This document shows, one piece after another, positions 7,764-14,066 of a stretch of DNA of 16,037 bases. Below the pieces are notes generated by a model that was given only the letters and a program-made list of their open reading frames with translations, was not told the DNA's origin and searched no databases. The position numbers and the translations under genes were made by a program. This DNA comes from an uncultured Clostridia bacterium. Its GTDB lineage: Bacteria; Bacillota; Clostridia; Oscillospirales; Oscillospiraceae. Within the stretch, counting starts at the first letter, position 1. Each line of letters opens with the position of its first letter. The DNA lies in NCBI GenBank assembly GCA_946539175.1, contig CAMNHH010000034.1, positions 1 to 16,037 of the forward strand, in the 5' to 3' direction.

Positions 7764-8262
7764 CAAGCTGACCAAACAGGACATCGCGCTGATGGAAAAG
7801 GAGCTGGAGGACCGCCGTCTGAACATCCGCCCCGCCATTATGGAGGAGGTCAAGCGGACCCGGGCCTTCGGAGACCTCAGCGAAAACTACGAATACAAGG
7901 CGGCCAAGGACGCCCAGCGGAAGAACGACAGCCGGGTGCGCTACCTGGAGAACATGATCAAGACCGCCAGGATCATCGACGAGGACAGGGGCCGCCCCGG
8001 CGGCGCCAAGCTCTACGACCGGGTGACGCTCTGGCTGCCGGAGGACGAGGAGGAAATGGTGATCCAGGTGGTCTCCACCGTCCGCACCAACCCCAATGAG
8101 GGTCTGATCTCCCTGGAGAGCCCCCTGGGCAAGGCGGTGCTGGGCTCCAAGGTCGGTGATCTGCTCACCGTCCGGGTCAGCGACGCCTATTCCTACGACG
8201 CGGAGGTCCGGGCCATTGAGGAGGCCCAGGACGACGGCTCCGCCCCGCTGCTGCCCTACTGA
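7756..8262 (+). CDS. greA: GreA/GreB-family transcription elongation (transcript cleavage) factor
   Basis: Binds the RNA polymerase secondary channel and stimulates cleavage of backtracked RNA. The 168 residues begin with the Gre coiled coil (about 1-75). The tip carries FGDLSENYEY (38-47), keeping the two catalytic acidic residues as Asp40 and Glu43. The C-terminal FKBP-like domain has ISLESPLGKAVLGSKVGD (about 116-133), matching the family's SP-x-G-xALLG-x-xxGD pattern. It starts inside malQ (8-bp overlap, AGGAG at 7742-7746), which implies translational coupling. Sequence before the motif and in the linker is divergent from typical GreA, and the AY-to-YEY change beside the tip is unusual. 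It may be a second Gre paralogue rather than the main GreA; I cannot tell from this window. Confidence 0.9.
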   Translation: MHDKLTKQDIALMEKELEDRRLNIRPAIMEEVKRTRAFGDLSENYEYKAAKDAQRKNDSRVRYLENMIKTARIIDEDRGRPGGAKLYDRVTLWLPEDEEEMVIQVVSTVRTNPNEGLISLESPLGKAVLGSKVGDLLTVRVSDAYSYDAEVRAIEEAQDDGSAPLLPY

Positions 8263-8272
8263 AACGCAAAGA

Positions 8273-8303
8273 ATCGCCCCTTCCCGGACCGGGAAGGGGC
8301 GAT
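8273..8303. terminator. Bidirectional terminator between greA and the lipoprotein gene
   Basis: ATCGCCCCTTCCC (8273-8285) pairs perfectly over 13 bp with 8291-8303 around a 5-base loop, between two convergent genes. On the minus strand TTCTTT follows; on the plus strand the T-tract is poor, although a TTTTCTTATTTTC stretch lies about 17 bp further on. Confidence 0.75.
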
Positions 8304-8325
8304 CGCCGTATTTGCTCTGGTTTTC

Positions 8326-9924
8326 TTATTTTCTGGTGAACACCATGGGGTAGAGCGCTTCCATGCCCTCGAAGGCTTCGTCGCTGTTTTCCTCCACCTC
8401 GACGACCCGCAGCTCGTCCGCCTCCAGCTCCACGCGCAGGACGCTGACGCCGCTATCCTCGGCGGCCAGATACAGCTTGCCGTCTTCATAGGCGAAGCTG
8501 CCCTTGGCGCTGCTTTCCTCCAGATTCTGGGTCAGCTCCTCCGTGTCCATGCTCTCCTCCATCTCCGCCAGGAGCTCGTCCATGCTGGTGCCCTGCTGCT
8601 TCAGCATATCGTTGAGCTCCTCCATGCTGATGCCGTAGGCCTCTGACAGCATCTTGGGCAGGATCTCCATCACGGCCTTCTTCATGCCCTCAACGGCTTC
8701 CACCGCGGAATCCCGGTCATAGGCCAGCTGGAAGCTGCCGTCCTCATTCAGATCCAGGGTCAGCAGCAGCTCCAGCTCCTCCAGGATCTTGATGAAATCC
8801 CCACCCATGGATTCCTCAATGTCCTCCGACTCGCCGGAGGCCATCATGGCGTCCTTGAAGTTCATCCGGTAGACCCAACTGCCCACCACGGGGCTGATGT
8901 CGGTGCCCTCCGGGATATCGGTCCGGACGGGCTCCGTGGGCTCGGGCTTCTGACCCGGATCGGAATTCCCGTCAACCTCCACCTGGCAGTCCCCGCTGGT
9001 CACGTTCAGCGTCACCTTGGCCTTGAAGAGCTCCCCGTCCAGCCAGTTCTCATTGTCGTAGATCCGAAGCTGATGCTCCAGCTCCTCCACCTGGGTGATG
9101 CCGTTTTCCTGAAGCGCGCTCTCGCTCCAGGCCATTTCGCTGATGCTCATGGTCTTGGGCTCCAACACAACGGACCAATAGGGGTCGCAGACGTAGCCGT
9201 TGAGACTCACGTCGTCGGCGTTGAACACCAGGGTCCGGTCCGTCTTGTTCTCCACGAAGACACCCATGGCGTAGGCCCAGAAGTCCCCGGTCTTGCCGCC
9301 GGTGAGGATCACGCGGAAGCTCTCGTTGTCCACCAGGACCTTGTCGTCCCCGTCGGGGCTGTAGACGTAGCGGCTGGCCGCCGCCTCTCCATAGGGATAG
9401 AGGTGGACCTCCTCCCTGGCCAGGTCGTCAGCCTCCCAGTTGTCCGCCTCCCGGACCCGGAAGCGGAGCCAGAGGTCGGTGAAGTCGCCCAGGGTCTTGT
9501 TCAGGTCCTCATCGGAGAAGTTGATCTCGTCGTTGGCCTTTTTGCCGGCGGGCAGCTCCACGTCCAGGTAGGTGAAATAGCTGACCCCGTTGACGGAGGC
9601 CGCGTCCAGGGAGCAGGAGAGCTTCTTGTCGGTCTTGTTCTCCGCCTCCACCTTCAGGGTGGGGCCCCAGAGCTCGTCGTTTTCCATGCCGGTGATCCGG
9701 ATGCTGACCTCATCGTTGTCCAGCACGCTGATCTCCTCCAGCGCAAAGCCGGGGGCCGCCGTCGTCTCCGGAGCCGGGGCTTCGGTGGCGGGCGCGTCGG
9801 TGGCGGCTGCCGTGGTCTCCGGCGCATTGGTGGAGGCGGGCGTCTGCTTCTTCTCACAGGCCGCCATGGACAGGATCAGGCACAGGGCTAACAGCAGCGC
9901 GAACAGTTTTTTTGCGGTTTTCAT
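8326..9924 (-). CDS. Lipoprotein with duplicated beta-domain and lipocalin-like C-terminus, function unknown
   Basis: The signal peptide ends in a lipobox (LSMAAC, Cys23), so the mature 510 residues are anchored on the outer face of the membrane. A Thr/Ala/Pro linker (about 28-58) follows. Two related domains come next: residues about 62-176 and 192-308. Both share VENKTDRTL/AENKTDKKL, then ASVNGVSYF/VSLNGYVCD, then a strand ending in RxxDNW or YDNENW, so this is an internal duplication. They resemble DUF4352-type Ig-like domains, but that is a guess. After a Pro-rich linker (about 320-342) the C-terminal part begins VGSWVYRMNF and ends LRVVEVEEN...YPMVFTRK, a lipocalin-like pattern with an inserted acidic helical segment (about 405-470). 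AAAGGAGGG precedes the start. It is monocistronic, between its own promoter and a terminator. I do not recognise a function. Confidence 0.88.
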   Translation of the reverse strand: MKTAKKLFALLLALCLILSMAACEKKQTPASTNAPETTAAATDAPATEAPAPETTAAPGFALEEISVLDNDEVSIRITGMENDELWGPTLKVEAENKTDKKLSCSLDAASVNGVSYFTYLDVELPAGKKANDEINFSDEDLNKTLGDFTDLWLRFRVREADNWEADDLAREEVHLYPYGEAAASRYVYSPDGDDKVLVDNESFRVILTGGKTGDFWAYAMGVFVENKTDRTLVFNADDVSLNGYVCDPYWSVVLEPKTMSISEMAWSESALQENGITQVEELEHQLRIYDNENWLDGELFKAKVTLNVTSGDCQVEVDGNSDPGQKPEPTEPVRTDIPEGTDISPVVGSWVYRMNFKDAMMASGESEDIEESMGGDFIKILEELELLLTLDLNEDGSFQLAYDRDSAVEAVEGMKKAVMEILPKMLSEAYGISMEELNDMLKQQGTSMDELLAEMEESMDTEELTQNLEESSAKGSFAYEDGKLYLAAEDSGVSVLRVELEADELRVVEVEENSDEAFEGMEALYPMVFTRK

Positions 9925-9957
9925 GATGAGTCCCTCCTTTATTTGATCTCTATTTGC

Positions 9958-9986
9958 ATCTTATCATTGAATTTGGAATCCGTCAA
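9958..9986 (-). promoter_or_regulatory. Predicted sigma-A promoter for the lipoprotein gene
   Basis: Minus-strand TTGACG (9986-9981), a 17-bp spacer and TAAGAT (9963-9958), 33 bp before the start codon. Confidence 0.7.
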
Positions 9987-9996
9987 GCCGAAAAGC

Positions 9997-10040
9997 AACA
10001 AAAATCGCCTCCCCCGAACTGAACTGCGGGGGGAGGCGAT
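9997..10040 (-). terminator. Intrinsic terminator of the infC-rpmI-rplT operon
   Basis: ATCGCCTCCCCC (10004-10015) pairs over 12 bp with 10029-10040. On the minus strand a T-rich tail (TTTTGTT) follows. It sits 19 bp after the rplT stop codon. Confidence 0.85.
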
Positions 10041-10059
10041 CTCATAGCCGAAGCGATGC

Positions 10060-10434
10060 TTACTTGGCCTTCTTGGCGTCGTTGGCGGCCTTCTTGGCGG
10101 TCTCCACCAGGGTGCCGAAGGCGGCGGCGTCGGCAATGGCCAGCTCGGACAGGGCCTTGCGGTTCATCTCGATGCCGGCCTGCTTCAGACCGTACATGAA
10201 CCAGCTGTAGTTCATGCCGTAGGGCTTGACAGCAGCGGAGATACGGGTGATCCACAGACGGCGGAAGTCACGCTTCTTCAGCTTGCGGCCAACGTAGGCG
10301 TAGGTGCCGGACTTCTTGACGGCCTGCTTGGCCATCTTGAAGTGGGTGGACTTGCTGCCCCAGTAGGACTTGGCCAGCTTCAGGGCCTTATTTCTTCTCT
10401 TGCGCGTCATCATTGCGCCTTTTACACGTGCCAT
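10060..10434 (-). CDS. rplT: 50S ribosomal protein L20
   Basis: Binds 23S rRNA early in large-subunit assembly and, in Firmicutes and E. coli, represses its own operon. The 124 residues start [24 protein letters not shown] in family style, with the basic N-terminal arm, then [11 protein letters not shown] and [24 protein letters not shown]. The C-terminal tail ([14 protein letters not shown]) makes it slightly longer than the usual 117-119. The start is fixed by AGGAGG about 8 bp upstream. It is the last gene of the infC-rpmI-rplT operon, 19 bp after rpmI. Confidence 0.98.
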   Translation of the reverse strand: MARVKGAMMTRKRRNKALKLAKSYWGSKSTHFKMAKQAVKKSGTYAYVGRKLKKRDFRRLWITRISAAVKPYGMNYSWFMYGLKQAGIEMNRKALSELAIADAAAFGTLVETAKKAANDAKKAK

Positions 10435-10453
10435 TTGTATATCCTCCTATCTC

Positions 10454-10651
10454 TTACTTGTACGGAATCATCTTTTTGATGGCTTCCTGGTTGGTGACAT
10501 CGGCGTAGGTGGTCGTGCGCAGACGACGGGTACGCTTGGTGTCCTTCTTGGTGAGGATATGGCTCTTGAAGGCGTGTGCCCGCTTGACCTTGCCGGTCTT
10601 GGTGAGGTTGAATCTCTTCTTGGCACCGCTGTGGGTCTTCAGTTTCGGCAT
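10454..10651 (-). CDS. rpmI: 50S ribosomal protein L35
   Basis: Small basic large-subunit protein. All 65 residues match the family: [14 protein letters not shown] at the start, then [18 protein letters not shown] and a C-terminal [15 protein letters not shown] (AGGAG at 10660-10664) precedes the ATG by 8 bp. It is in the standard order between infC and rplT. The 93-bp spacer before it is long for this operon and contains a GC-rich repeat-like palindrome. Confidence 0.98.
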   Translation of the reverse strand: MPKLKTHSGAKKRFNLTKTGKVKRAHAFKSHILTKKDTKRTRRLRTTTYADVTNQEAIKKMIPYK

Positions 10652-10693
10652 AATTGATTCTCCTTTTAGATTTGTTGACGTTCGTGTGGTCCG

Positions 10694-10719
10694 GGCGGAC
10701 GGCGATTTGCCGCCCCTGC
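10694..10719 (-). repeat. Possible small palindromic repeat, divergent copy in the infC-rpmI spacer
   Basis: On the minus strand this begins GCAGGGGCGGC and ends GCCGTCCGCC, with CGCCCGGACC-like sequence beyond. It resembles the repeats at 14090 and 14755 in the GYAGSGGC start and the CGCCCG end, but its hairpin differs. The whole spacer 10652-10744 is GC-rich and holds no gene. It could equally be an operon-internal regulatory or processing hairpin. Confidence 0.35.
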
Positions 10720-10744
10720 GGGGACGGACGGCGGCGCGCCGTCT

Positions 10745-11269
10745 CTACTTCTTGTTCTCCGCCTTGGGAGAGAGGAACATGAACATGAACCGCCCTTCCA
10801 GCTTGGGGTTCTTTTCCATGTTGGCAACCTCAGCGCAGCCCTCCGCGAACTGGATGAGCAGCTGTTCACCGATGTTGGTGTGGGCCATCTCACGGCCGCG
10901 GAAGCGGACGGAGACCTTGACCCGGTTGCCCTCCTTCAGGAACTTGCAGGCGTTCTTCATTTTGGTGTTGAGATCGTTGGTGTCGATGCCGGGAGACATG
11001 CGGATCTCCTTGATCTCCACCACCCGCTGGTTTTTCCGGTTTTCTTTTTCCTTCTTCATCTGGTCGAAGCGGAATTTGCCGTAATCCATGATCTTGCAGA
11101 CGGGAGGATTGGCCGTGGGAGAGATCTTGACCAGATCCAGATCCTGCTCGGCAGCCAGATCCAGGGCCGCCTGGCTGGACATGATCCCCAGCTGCGCGCC
11201 GTCGGCTCCGATGACACGGAGCTCCTTGTCCTGAATTTCCTCGTTGAGCTGATGGGTTAATTTAGCGAT
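10745..11269 (-). CDS. infC: Translation initiation factor IF-3, probable ATC start
   Basis: Binds the 30S subunit and checks start-codon and initiator tRNA choice. The 174 residues from the ATC at 11269 begin IAKLTHQLNEEIQDKELRVI (initiator Met expected), matching the Bacillus form SKDFIINEQIRAREVRLI. Further motifs are CKIMDYGKFRFDQMKKEKE, then EIRMSPGIDTNDL and VSVRFRGREMAHTNIG. Start choice: GGAGGTG (11282-11276) sits 6 bp before the ATC, and an in-frame ATG at 11284 overlaps that ribosome binding site and has none of its own upstream. IF-3 genes of E. coli and Bacillus start at AUU and use this for self-control, so ATC fits. If ATG were used, the protein would have 179 residues. It is the first gene of the operon with rpmI and rplT. 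Confidence 0.96.
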   Translation of the reverse strand: MAKLTHQLNEEIQDKELRVIGADGAQLGIMSSQAALDLAAEQDLDLVKISPTANPPVCKIMDYGKFRFDQMKKEKENRKNQRVVEIKEIRMSPGIDTNDLNTKMKNACKFLKEGNRVKVSVRFRGREMAHTNIGEQLLIQFAEGCAEVANMEKNPKLEGRFMFMFLSPKAENKK

Positions 11270-11275
11270 GGAAAA

Positions 11276-11282
11276 CACCTCC
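11276..11282 (-). promoter_or_regulatory. Ribosome binding site deciding the infC start
   Basis: GGAGGTG on the minus strand, spaced 6 bp from ATC at 11269. The ATG at 11284 begins two bases before it, so it cannot use this site. Confidence 0.75.
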
Positions 11283-11284
11283 AT

Positions 11285-11412
11285 TAAATACAACAAAAGC
11301 GGATGCCGACTGCACCCGCACAAACACCCCGGCTGACCCGGGAAGAAGCTGTGTGAACCTCTTTGCCAGCGGCGGGAGGTGAGGCGGCGCAACCGACCTT
11401 CTTTGTTTTCGC
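11285..11412 (-). promoter_or_regulatory. infC operon leader with internal terminator (L20-leader-like)
   Basis: The transcript from the promoter at 11419-11447 has an untranslated leader of about 140 nt. Its 3' part forms a terminator at 11291-11319: GCGGGTGC pairs with GCATCCGC (8 bp, one G-U) around a 5-base loop, followed by TTTTGTTG. Just upstream, CCCGG-gtcag-CCGGG (11328-11342) forms a second hairpin, flanked by CACA and TGTG segments that can pair. Firmicute infC-rpmI-rplT operons are known to carry an L20-binding leader with a terminator; the assignment here rests on position and the terminator, not on a model match. Confidence 0.7.
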
Positions 11413-11418
11413 CCTGCT

Positions 11419-11447
11419 ATTATAATGGCTGTCAAGGCCTTTGTCAA
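11419..11447 (-). promoter_or_regulatory. Consensus sigma-A promoter for infC-rpmI-rplT
   Basis: Minus-strand TTGACA (11447-11442), a 17-bp spacer and TATAAT (11424-11419): a full match to consensus. A second TTGACA lies within the spacer (11435-11430). The -35 box begins immediately after the T-tract of the phosphofructokinase terminator. Confidence 0.92.
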
Positions 11448-11451
11448 GAGG

Positions 11452-11489
11452 AAAAATAAAAAAATTTGGGGACGCCGAAGCGTCCCCAA
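11452..11489 (-). terminator. Intrinsic terminator of the phosphofructokinase gene
   Basis: TTGGGGACGC pairs perfectly (10 bp) with GCGTCCCCAA around a TTCG tetraloop (read on the minus strand), followed by ATTTTTTTATTTTT. It begins 13 bp after the stop codon. Confidence 0.95.
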
Positions 11490-11502
11490 GGGATGACTGC
11501 GT

Positions 11503-12744
11503 TTATTCCGCAAAGACCTTCTTCAGGTTCACGAAGGCGGGCAGGCCGTTCTCCTTGGCCTGTCTGGTCTCGCCCTGGATCAGGGGCAGGCAGTAGTCGA
11601 TGAAGTCCCGGGTCACGCCGTTGTGCTCGGGGGTGATCCACTCCAGGGGGACCTTCTTCTCGGTGTTGGCCACGTCGCTCAGGTCGAAGAGCACGTACTC
11701 GCACTTGTAGCCGTCCTTGCGGTCGCACTTGAAGCCCACCATCTTGCCGGTGACGCCGGCCACGGCCTGCTCCACGGCGATCTTGCCGGAGTTGAAGCTC
11801 TCCTCGATGTCGGTGCCGGAGGCGCAGTGGGAGGCGCAGCGCTGCAGCAGGCTCAGCTCGATGCCGCGGACCTTGGCGCCGGTGGCAGCCTTCACCACGG
11901 CGGCCAGGCGGGCCGCCAGGCCGCCCAGCTGGGCGTGGCCGAAGCCGTCGGTGCCGGAGGCCTTGGCCTCGGAGACGAAGGAGCCGTCGGCATAGTGGAC
12001 GCCCTCGGAGACCGCCACCAGGCAGTTCTTCTTCTCGGCGTAGACCCGCTTCACGTCAGCGATGAACTGATCCATGTCGAAGTCCACCTCGGGCAGGTAG
12101 ATCAGATCGGGGCCGTCGCCCTTCTCGTTGGCCAGCGCGGCCGCGGCGGTGAGCCAGCCGGCGTGGCGGCCCATGCACTCGATGATGGTGACCATGCCCA
12201 CGTCGTAGACGTGGCAGTCACGGCTGACCTCCATAAAGGAGGTGGCGATGTACTTGGCGGCGGAGGCGAAGCCGGGGCAGTGGTCGGTGCCGTAGAGATC
12301 GTTGTCGATGGTCTTGGGCACGCCGAAGACGCGGCACTCGTAGCCCACCTTGGCGCAGTAGCGGCTGATCTTATTGCAGGTGTCCATGGAGTCGTTGCCG
12401 CCATTGTAGAAGAAGTAGCGGACGTTGTACTTCCTGAAGATCTCAAGGATGCGCTTGTAGTCGGTGTCGTCCACGTCGGGGTCCGCGATCTTGTAGCGGC
12501 AGGAGCCCAGGGCGGAGGAGGGGGTGTAGAGCATCTTCTCCAGCTCGGCGGGATCCTCCTTGTCCATGATCATCAGGCGGTCGTTGAGCACGCCCTTGAT
12601 GCCATGGTTGGCGCCGTAAACGGTGGTGATGTATTCGCTCTCCAGGGCGGTCTTGATGACGCCGTAGGCGGAAGCGTTGATAACGGAAGAGGGGCCGCCG
12701 GACTGGCCGATAACAGCCGCGCCGATCAGGGGCTTGTTGGTCAT
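11503..12744 (-). CDS. pfp: 6-phosphofructokinase, pyrophosphate-dependent type
   Basis: Phosphorylates fructose-6-phosphate in glycolysis, probably with PPi as donor and reversibly. The 413 residues start at the ATG at 12744, supported by GGAGGT 10 bp upstream; an in-frame ATG at 12807 lies outside the ribosome binding site and adds a non-conserved leader. Motifs: GQSGGPSS (13-20), GGNDSMDT (115-122), VPKTIDND (142-149), MGRHAGW (191-197). In E. coli ATP-PFK the second motif is GGDGS and the third PGTIDND. Here Asp118 takes the place of Gly104 and Lys144 that of Gly124, the two changes that mark PPi enzymes by blocking ATP. Asn117 replaces the Mg-binding Asp103, unlike most PPi enzymes (GGDDS). 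Donor use is inferred from these residues. It is monocistronic between a promoter and a terminator. Confidence 0.93.
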   Translation of the reverse strand: MTNKPLIGAAVIGQSGGPSSVINASAYGVIKTALESEYITTVYGANHGIKGVLNDRLMIMDKEDPAELEKMLYTPSSALGSCRYKIADPDVDDTDYKRILEIFRKYNVRYFFYNGGNDSMDTCNKISRYCAKVGYECRVFGVPKTIDNDLYGTDHCPGFASAAKYIATSFMEVSRDCHVYDVGMVTIIECMGRHAGWLTAAAALANEKGDGPDLIYLPEVDFDMDQFIADVKRVYAEKKNCLVAVSEGVHYADGSFVSEAKASGTDGFGHAQLGGLAARLAAVVKAATGAKVRGIELSLLQRCASHCASGTDIEESFNSGKIAVEQAVAGVTGKMVGFKCDRKDGYKCEYVLFDLSDVANTEKKVPLEWITPEHNGVTRDFIDYCLPLIQGETRQAKENGLPAFVNLKKVFAE

Positions 12745-12797
12745 AATCTTATATACCTCCATATTATAATTTCTGCGAAGCATTTCAAAGTGCCTAC

Positions 12798-12826
12798 AAT
12801 TTACCATTAATTCCCCGGCTTGTCAA
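12798..12826 (-). promoter_or_regulatory. Predicted sigma-A promoter for phosphofructokinase
   Basis: Minus-strand TTGACA (12826-12821), a 17-bp spacer and TAAATT (12803-12798), about 55 bp before the start codon. A TATAAT-like box at 12765-12770 has no well-spaced -35 partner. Confidence 0.65.
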
Positions 12827-12867
12827 TCGAAAAACAGAAAATTTACAATCAGAAGCCCAAGATTTCC

Positions 12868-12896
12868 TTTACATACAGGGTATTTTGCGATAAAAT
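12868..12896 (+). promoter_or_regulatory. Predicted sigma-A promoter for the XpaC-like gene
   Basis: TTTACA (12868-12873), a 17-bp spacer and TAAAAT (12891-12896), about 48 bp before the start. It is divergent from the phosphofructokinase promoter. A short palindrome, TTGGCCCGCAGGCCAA, lies just downstream at 12901-12916 near the expected start site and could be an operator; this is speculative. Confidence 0.65.
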
Positions 12897-12944
12897 AAGA
12901 TTTGGCCCGCAGGCCAAGGCAAAGAGATAAGGGAGGATCCTTCC

Positions 12945-14066
12945 ATGACATATAACGAAACCAAAGAGCGCAGGGCCCGCAGCAAGCGGCGCTGGAATTT
13001 CATCGGCTTTGCTCTGCTCATCCTGGGCATCAGCGCTCCGGTGGGCGTGGGCGTGCTGATCGCCAACGCCATGGACATCCTGCCCAACATCGGCGGCAGC
13101 GTAGACCTGAAGCGAGCCATTCAGGATATGGACGTCAAGGGGCCCGTCAACGCCCCGGTGGCGGAGGTGCCGGAGCAGAAAAAGCGGGACAACGGCATGC
13201 CCAAGCACGGCGCCCTGATCACCGCCATCGGCGCCATCGTCACCGCCCTGGGCGTGGTGGGCGCCATCAGCACCGGCCTGGAGATGCTGGAGTACGGCTT
13301 CTCCTTCACGGGTCTGATCTCCCCCGTGGTCAATCTCTGCATCGCTGCGGCGGGTCTGGCGGTGGGCATCTATGGCCACATCCGCAAGAAGAAGGCGGAG
13401 CGCTTCACCAACTATCTGAAGCTCATCGGTGACAAGCAGGCGGTGCCCATCCACTACCTGGCGGACGTGATGGGCATTGACTACCACAAGGTCATCAAGG
13501 ACCTGCGGGAGATGATCTCCCGGGGCATCCTGCAGCCCGCCTGGCTGGATCTGAAGACCTACCGGCTCATGATGACCGAGTACAGCGAGGCCCAGGCCGT
13601 CCAGCCCGAGGAGAAGAAGGAGGAGGCGCTCTCCCGCAACGACCGCATCCTGCAGCAGATCCGGGCGGACAACGACCTGATCGCGGACGTGGAGGTCTCC
13701 GCCAAGATCGACCGGATCGAGGATCTGACCCGGAAGATCTTCGCCATTCTGGACCAGCGGCCCGAGAAGGAGCCCCAGCTCTACAACTTTATGAATTACT
13801 ATCTGCCCACCACCCTGAAGGCCCTGGAGAGCTACGCCCGGCTGGAGGCCCAGGGCATCGAGACCGCCGCCATCCGGGAGGCCAAGCAGAAGATCAACCA
13901 CGCCCTGGACGAGCTGGCCGACGGCTACGAGAAGCAGCTGGACAAGCTCTTTGAGGACGACGTGGTGGACATCACCGCCGACATCGACGTGATGCGGAAG
14001 ATGCTCCACAAGGACGGTCTGAAGGAGGACGAGATCCTCTCCGCCGTCACGGGAAGCAAGCAATGA
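12945..14066 (+). CDS. XpaC-like membrane protein (5-bromo-4-chloroindolyl phosphate hydrolysis family)
   Basis: 373 residues with GGGAGG at 12931-12936 fixing the start. After a basic N-terminus there are three likely membrane segments: about 18-43, 88-109 and 122-144. A winged-helix-like stretch follows (about 151-210: AVPIHYLADVMGIDYHKVIKDL, then a basic wing). The C-terminal region (230-355) is helical and contains LYNFMNYYLPTTLKALESYARLEAQG, the recognisable core of XpaC. That family's name comes from an old Bacillus phenotype; its biochemical role is not known, and it often sits beside telA, which is absent here. The stop codon overlaps the ung start (ATGA), so ung is probably co-transcribed. 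Assignment to the family rests on the C-terminal core and is moderately sure. Confidence 0.82.
   Translation: MTYNETKERRARSKRRWNFIGFALLILGISAPVGVGVLIANAMDILPNIGGSVDLKRAIQDMDVKGPVNAPVAEVPEQKKRDNGMPKHGALITAIGAIVTALGVVGAISTGLEMLEYGFSFTGLISPVVNLCIAAAGLAVGIYGHIRKKKAERFTNYLKLIGDKQAVPIHYLADVMGIDYHKVIKDLREMISRGILQPAWLDLKTYRLMMTEYSEAQAVQPEEKKEEALSRNDRILQQIRADNDLIADVEVSAKIDRIEDLTRKIFAILDQRPEKEPQLYNFMNYYLPTTLKALESYARLEAQGIETAAIREAKQKINHALDELADGYEKQLDKLFEDDVVDITADIDVMRKMLHKDGLKEDEILSAVTGSKQ

Noticed and set aside
6297..7853. Minus-strand open frame opposite malQ
   Set aside because: Shadow of malQ with GC-driven composition; malQ has all its catalytic motifs.
11623..12810. Plus-strand open frame opposite the phosphofructokinase gene
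   Set aside because: Composition is Gly/Val/Ala/Leu/Asp-rich and repetitive, with no ribosome binding site; the minus-strand enzyme is clear.
12901..12916. TTGGCCCGCAGGCCAA palindrome as a firm operator
   Set aside because: It is well placed near the predicted start site of the XpaC-like gene, but a single short palindrome in GC-rich DNA is too weak to call; it is only mentioned under the promoter.
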